A stretch of DNA of 64,000 bases from Varibaculum massiliense. GTDB lineage: Bacteria; Actinomycetota; Actinomycetes; Actinomycetales; Actinomycetaceae. Of the stretch, positions 61,207-64,000 are shown one piece after another. The position numbers and the translations under genes are program-made. The number at the start of each line of letters is the position of its first letter. Within the stretch, counting starts at the first letter, position 1. The DNA lies in assembly GCF_900106855.1 (NCBI RefSeq), contig NZ_FNWI01000004.1, positions 1,984,001-2,048,000 on the forward strand. The letters are read 5' to 3'. The notes below the pieces were generated by a model. That model was not told where the DNA came from. It saw only the letters and a program-made list of their open reading frames with translations, and ran no database searches.

Positions 61207-62264
61207 GCAAACAAGTGAAAAATGACCCTAGCCAGCACCGCGCGGGATTTGTTTCTATCGTCGGACGCCCCAATGTTGGCAAATCTACCCTAACGAATGC
61301 GCTGGTAGGGCAAAAGGTGGCGATTACTTCTTCCCGCCCGGAAACTACCCGCCATAACGTGAGGGGAGTAGTTCAGGGGCAGGACTACCAGATTGCGTTG
61401 GTGGATACTCCCGGTTTGCACCGTCCCCGTACCCTTCTGGGCAAACGTCTGAACGATATGGTGCGTGAAGCCCTGGTAGATGTAGATGCGGTGGTGTTTT
61501 GCGTGCCGGCTGATCAAAAGATCGGTCCAGGGGATCGCTATATTGCTGCGGAACTGAAAGAACTGAATATCCCGGTGATTTTAGCGGTTACCAAAGCAGA
61601 CCTGGTTTCTAAAGAACGGATGGTGGCCGCGCTGGTAGCTGCGGGGGAATTGGGGGATTGGCAGGAGATTGTCCCTCTCAGTGCCCTAGAGGGTGAAGTG
61701 TCTGTTCTGGCTGATCAGATTGCTAAATATCTGCCGCCTTCCCCGCCCCTTTATCCCCGCGACCAGGTAAGTGATGAGTCGGTAGAAAAAATGATTGCGG
61801 AGTTTGTACGTGAGGCCGCGCTCGAGGGAGTGCGCGAAGAATTGCCGCATTCGATCGCCGTTCAAGTAGAGGAGATCCTCTATCAGGGGGAAGATAGCGG
61901 GCCGCACCTGGGCTACGGAACCCACCGCCTCCCTCAGAAACAAGAGGAAACTGCTGATCAAAGCGAGGAGACGGCTGCTTACGACAGCGCAAACTCGCCC
62001 TCCGATAGCGCTACTGAGGGCAAGCCCGCGCCGCCTCAGAAAGAAACCAAACCCCTTGACGTGCATGTAAACGTGTTTGTGGAACGCGATTCCCAAAAGG
62101 GAATTTTGATCGGTAAGGGCGGTAGTCATATTCGCCGGGTACGGATTAAATCCAAACGGCAGATTCAAAAACTTTTGGGGCAACCGGTGCACTTGCACCT
62201 GCATGTGCGGGTGGCGAAGAACTGGCAGTCCGACACGAAAATGCTAGGGCGCCTAGGGTTTTAG
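61203..62264 (+). CDS. era: GTPase Era with acidic insertion
   Basis: Era binds the 3' end of 16S rRNA in small-subunit assembly. The 353-residue protein has G1 GRPNVGKST (about residues 21-29), G2/G3 TTRHNVRG and DTPGLH, G4 TKAD and the C-terminal KH domain with GKGGSHIRRV. It is about 50 residues longer than typical Era because of a Glu/Ser/Pro-rich insertion at about 232-283, within the KH domain before HVNVFVERDSQKG. The rest of the KH core is intact. Confidence 0.95.
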   Translation: MSKQVKNDPSQHRAGFVSIVGRPNVGKSTLTNALVGQKVAITSSRPETTRHNVRGVVQGQDYQIALVDTPGLHRPRTLLGKRLNDMVREALVDVDAVVFCVPADQKIGPGDRYIAAELKELNIPVILAVTKADLVSKERMVAALVAAGELGDWQEIVPLSALEGEVSVLADQIAKYLPPSPPLYPRDQVSDESVEKMIAEFVREAALEGVREELPHSIAVQVEEILYQGEDSGPHLGYGTHRLPQKQEETADQSEETAAYDSANSPSDSATEGKPAPPQKETKPLDVHVNVFVERDSQKGILIGKGGSHIRRVRIKSKRQIQKLLGQPVHLHLHVRVAKNWQSDTKMLGRLGF

Positions 62265-62348
62265 CGCGCTGCCGGGGTGCCGTCCTCTTGGATGGGTGCT
62301 GGGTAAAAAGCTAGGGTTTTAGAAGCACCCTTACCACCGCGGTCTTGT

Positions 62349-62356
62349 AAACGTTT
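62349..62356 (+). promoter_or_regulatory. CG-centred palindrome upstream of the LacI-family gene
   Basis: AAACGTTT is a short CG-centred palindrome of the type bound by LacI/GalR regulators. It lies 73 bases before the GTG start and 28 bases before a stronger palindrome, so the pair could form a double operator. Confidence 0.45.
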
Positions 62357-62383
62357 CCCCGCAGATGAGTTTTCTTGCTAAGA

Positions 62384-62397
62384 TTTTAACGTTAAAA
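62384..62397 (+). promoter_or_regulatory. CG-centred 14-bp palindrome, candidate LacI-family operator
   Basis: TTTTAACGTTAAAA is a perfect palindrome with the central CG typical of LacI/GalR-family operators. It sits 25 bases before the GTG start of the regulator gene, a position suited to autorepression. Confidence 0.6.
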
Positions 62398-62421
62398 CAC
62401 TTACGCGAGGAGGCGTTTTTC

Positions 62422-63480
62422 GTGGCAACCATCCGTGACGTGGCTAAAGCTGCCGGAGTTTCTATCGCCACCGTTTCGCGCGCTCTCAATGGAAATACCC
62501 ATTTAGCTCCGGAAACTTTGCGTAAAGTATTGGATGCCGCGGAAGAATTAGGTTATCAAAAAGATCGTCTAGCAGCGGCTATGCGCACGGGGCGTACCGG
62601 AGCTATCGGGTTAGTGATAGGAGACGTGATGAACCCGTTTTATGCGATGCTGGCGCATTGCGTGGAGCGGGCGGTACGTTCCCATCAAACTTCCCTCGTG
62701 CTCTCTAACGCTCATGAGGACGGGCAAAGCTACGAAAACGGGATTCGGGCACTGGCAAAACAAGGGGTAGATGGGCTATTGGTGGTGCCTCCCTCGCGGA
62801 TTAAGCCCGGATGGAAGCATCCTGATCCTCCCGAGGGAATGGCGATGGTGGCCTTAGATCGGGAAGCACCGAGAGCTAAGATTCCCTCGGTGGTGATTGA
62901 TTCTTCTCGAGCGATGCGGGACATGGCTGAGCATTTACGGGAAGTCGGTTATCGCCGTCCCGCCTATTTGGCAGGTCCGGAGTTTTCTTTTTCCGGGCAA
63001 AGGCGCAGTGAAAAATTACAAGAGGCCTTAACCAGTTGTGGTTTTGGGAAGCTAGAAGTGGAATATTGCCACCACGAGGCAGTTTCTGCGGCTAGCGCGA
63101 CTCGTGCCCTGCTGGCGCTTTACCATCCCGATATTATTATCTGCGCTTCTAACCAGATCGCCCTGGGAGTGTTGATGATTGCCAAAAGCATGGGAATGCA
63201 GCTAGGCACTGACCTGGGATTAGCGGCAATCGATGATATTCCCTGGTTTTCAGTAATGTCCCCGGCAATTACCGTGATTGACCAACCCGTAGACAAGCTG
63301 GCTAATCTGGGGGTAACCGTACTGATGAAACAGATTTTTGGTGCTGCCTTTGTCCCCAAAGCCGGGGATCGTTTAGTGGCCGGTGAGGGCGCCTTTATTC
63401 CCCGAGAATCCACTCAGGGACCGCGGCTGTCTGCTCAATATGCGGGACGTTGGTTACCAGAAAGCGGAAAAACTGTTTAG
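62422..63480 (+). CDS. LacI/GalR-family transcriptional regulator
   Basis: The start is GTG 62422, eight bases after GAGGAGG; an upstream in-frame ATG at 62365 would place the operator palindrome inside the gene. The 352-residue protein has the LacI helix-turn-helix (TIRDVAKAAGVSIATVSRAL), the hinge helix (KDRLAAAMRTGRTG) and a periplasmic-binding-protein-like sugar domain (LVIGDVMNPFYAML, DDIPWFSVMSPAITV). The effector cannot be predicted from sequence. No sugar transporter lies beside it; its neighbours are era and leuA. Confidence 0.93.
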   Translation: MATIRDVAKAAGVSIATVSRALNGNTHLAPETLRKVLDAAEELGYQKDRLAAAMRTGRTGAIGLVIGDVMNPFYAMLAHCVERAVRSHQTSLVLSNAHEDGQSYENGIRALAKQGVDGLLVVPPSRIKPGWKHPDPPEGMAMVALDREAPRAKIPSVVIDSSRAMRDMAEHLREVGYRRPAYLAGPEFSFSGQRRSEKLQEALTSCGFGKLEVEYCHHEAVSAASATRALLALYHPDIIICASNQIALGVLMIAKSMGMQLGTDLGLAAIDDIPWFSVMSPAITVIDQPVDKLANLGVTVLMKQIFGAAFVPKAGDRLVAGEGAFIPRESTQGPRLSAQYAGRWLPESGKTV

Positions 63481-63489
63481 AGTAGGCGT

Positions 63490-63537
63490 ATGCGCTTGAT
63501 TGTTCTGCTGCTAGGCTGCCGCGACGAAGTCCAGTAA
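63490..63537 (+). CDS. leuL: leucine-rich leader peptide of leuA
   Basis: ATG 63490 opens a 15-residue peptide MRLIVLLLGCRDEVQ ending TAA at 63535-63537. Four of its first eight residues are leucine, with three consecutive Leu codons (CTG CTG CTA) and adjacent Ile and Val codons, all branched-chain residues. It lies 75 bases before the leuA start. Such leaders sense leucyl-tRNA by ribosome stalling. Confidence 0.75.
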   Translation: MRLIVLLLGCRDEVQ

Positions 63538-63559
63538 AACTGGTCGAGACTCGTCGCGG
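63519..63559 (+). promoter_or_regulatory. leucine attenuator stem-loops before leuA
   Basis: CCGCGACGA at 63519-63527 pairs perfectly with TCGTCGCGG at 63551-63559, starting within the leader peptide's codons just after the leucine run. A smaller hairpin CCAGT/ACTGG (63531-63543) overlaps the leader stop codon. Ribosome stalling at the Leu codons would affect the large stem. A downstream terminator or ribosome-binding-site sequestrator is not obvious, so the exact mechanism is open. Confidence 0.6.
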
Positions 63560-63611
63560 GATTCTTCGGTGCCTTCGGCCAGCCACTTAAAAAGCAGAAA
63601 GAAATCTTGTA

Positions 63612-64000
63612 ATGCGAACTACTGGTAAAGCTCCCCGACAACAATCTTCCGGAATGCCTTTTCAAAAGTATGCCCATTTTTGGGATACTTCCCTGAAACT
63701 GTCGGATCGTACCTGGCCAGATAAAAATGTTACCCAGGCTCCCCGCTGGCTATCTACGGATTTGCGGGATGGTAATCAGGCTTTGATTGACCCCATGGAT
63801 CCGCTGCGGAAACGGAAAATGTTTGATCTGTTGGTACAGATAGGCATGAAAGAAATCGAGATCGGGTTTCCGGCTGCCTCGCAGGTAGATTACGATTTCG
63901 TGCGCTCTCTGGTGGAAGAGGACGCGATTCCCGAGGACGTGTGCGTTTCAGTCCTTACCCAGGCGCGCGAAGATCTAATCGGACGCACCGTGGAATCCCT
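63612..64000 (+). CDS. leuA: 2-isopropylmalate synthase, N-terminal part
   Basis: LeuA condenses acetyl-CoA and 2-ketoisovalerate in the first committed step of leucine synthesis. ATG 63612 begins a frame open to the window end (129 complete codons). [18 protein letters not shown] with the metal-binding RDGNQ motif and [15 protein letters not shown] are diagnostic of the actinobacterial/long LeuA type. The C-terminal regulatory domain is outside the window. Confidence 0.96.
   Translation, partial: MRTTGKAPRQQSSGMPFQKYAHFWDTSLKLSDRTWPDKNVTQAPRWLSTDLRDGNQALIDPMDPLRKRKMFDLLVQIGMKEIEIGFPAASQVDYDFVRSLVEEDAIPEDVCVSVLTQAREDLIGRTVES

Overview
The window reads as a continuous piece of a mid-GC actinobacterial chromosome (mid-50s % GC by eye, not counted). 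WhiB1-type, ClgR-type, DUF3046 and DUF3097 proteins, a LysX-type lysyltransferase/lysyl-tRNA synthetase fusion, a TCGAAC-N4-GTTCG-type SOS box before recA, and the hrcA-dnaJ-rsmE-phoH-ybeY-CBS protein-era order all point to Actinomycetota. The gene content and base composition would fit the Actinomycetaceae (Varibaculum/Mobiluncus/Winkia-like), but the genus is a guess.

Layout. 1-4.6 kb: end of rpsO, pnp, a small membrane protein and an M16 peptidase. 4.6-13.5 kb: lipoprotein, dapB, GNAT protein, dapA, RNase J, lysX and a PfkB-fold protein, a lysine/diaminopimelate and RNA-decay cluster. 13.6-21.9 kb: ftsK, pgsA with a long charged tail, clgR, DUF3046, recA-recX, cinA-type amidase, prfB. 22-25.5 kb: ftsE-ftsX, a coiled-coil M23 peptidoglycan hydrolase and smpB. 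25.6-29.3 kb (minus strand): whiB and an orphan FHA-FtsK/EssC-like ATPase. 29.4-36.7 kb: ligA, a phospholipase-D family synthase and gatCAB. 36.7-39.1 kb: a 430-bp structured spacer, then macrodomain protein, msrA and an SGNH hydrolase on the minus strand. 39.1-43.1 kb: an accessory island with a hairpin array followed by an iron/siderophore ABC transporter. 43.1-51.7 kb: rpsT, an S4-domain protein, a flavin-dependent oxidoreductase with a histone-H1-like tail, lepA, trmB, hemW, DUF3097 and a glutathione-transferase-like protein. 51.8-55.4 kb: FMN riboswitch and ribD-ribE-ribBA-ribH. 55.5-64 kb: hrcA-dnaJ-rsmE-phoH-ybeY-CBS protein-era, a LacI regulator, a leucine leader peptide and the start of leuA.

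Most of the window is housekeeping sequence in tight co-directional runs with 1-16 bp overlaps. Regulation visible in the sequence includes an FMN riboswitch whose expression-platform hairpin contains the ribD ribosome-binding site, a CIRCE-like element before hrcA, an SOS box before recA, CG-centred palindromes before the LacI gene, and a leader peptide with clustered leucine codons before leuA.

The least ordinary sequence is non-coding. At 39.12-39.60 kb there is an array of repeated modules in which short conserved blocks flank hairpins whose arms differ between copies yet stay paired. At 36.73-37.09 kb the convergent gatB/macrodomain spacer is bounded by 21-bp imperfect inverted repeats and holds further nested hairpins. 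Among proteins, the orphan EssC-like ATPase, the PfkB-fold protein without its catalytic aspartate, and two enzymes with long charged tails (PgsA-like and LLM oxidoreductase) deserve a second look. No tRNA, rRNA, CRISPR array or intact insertion sequence was found.
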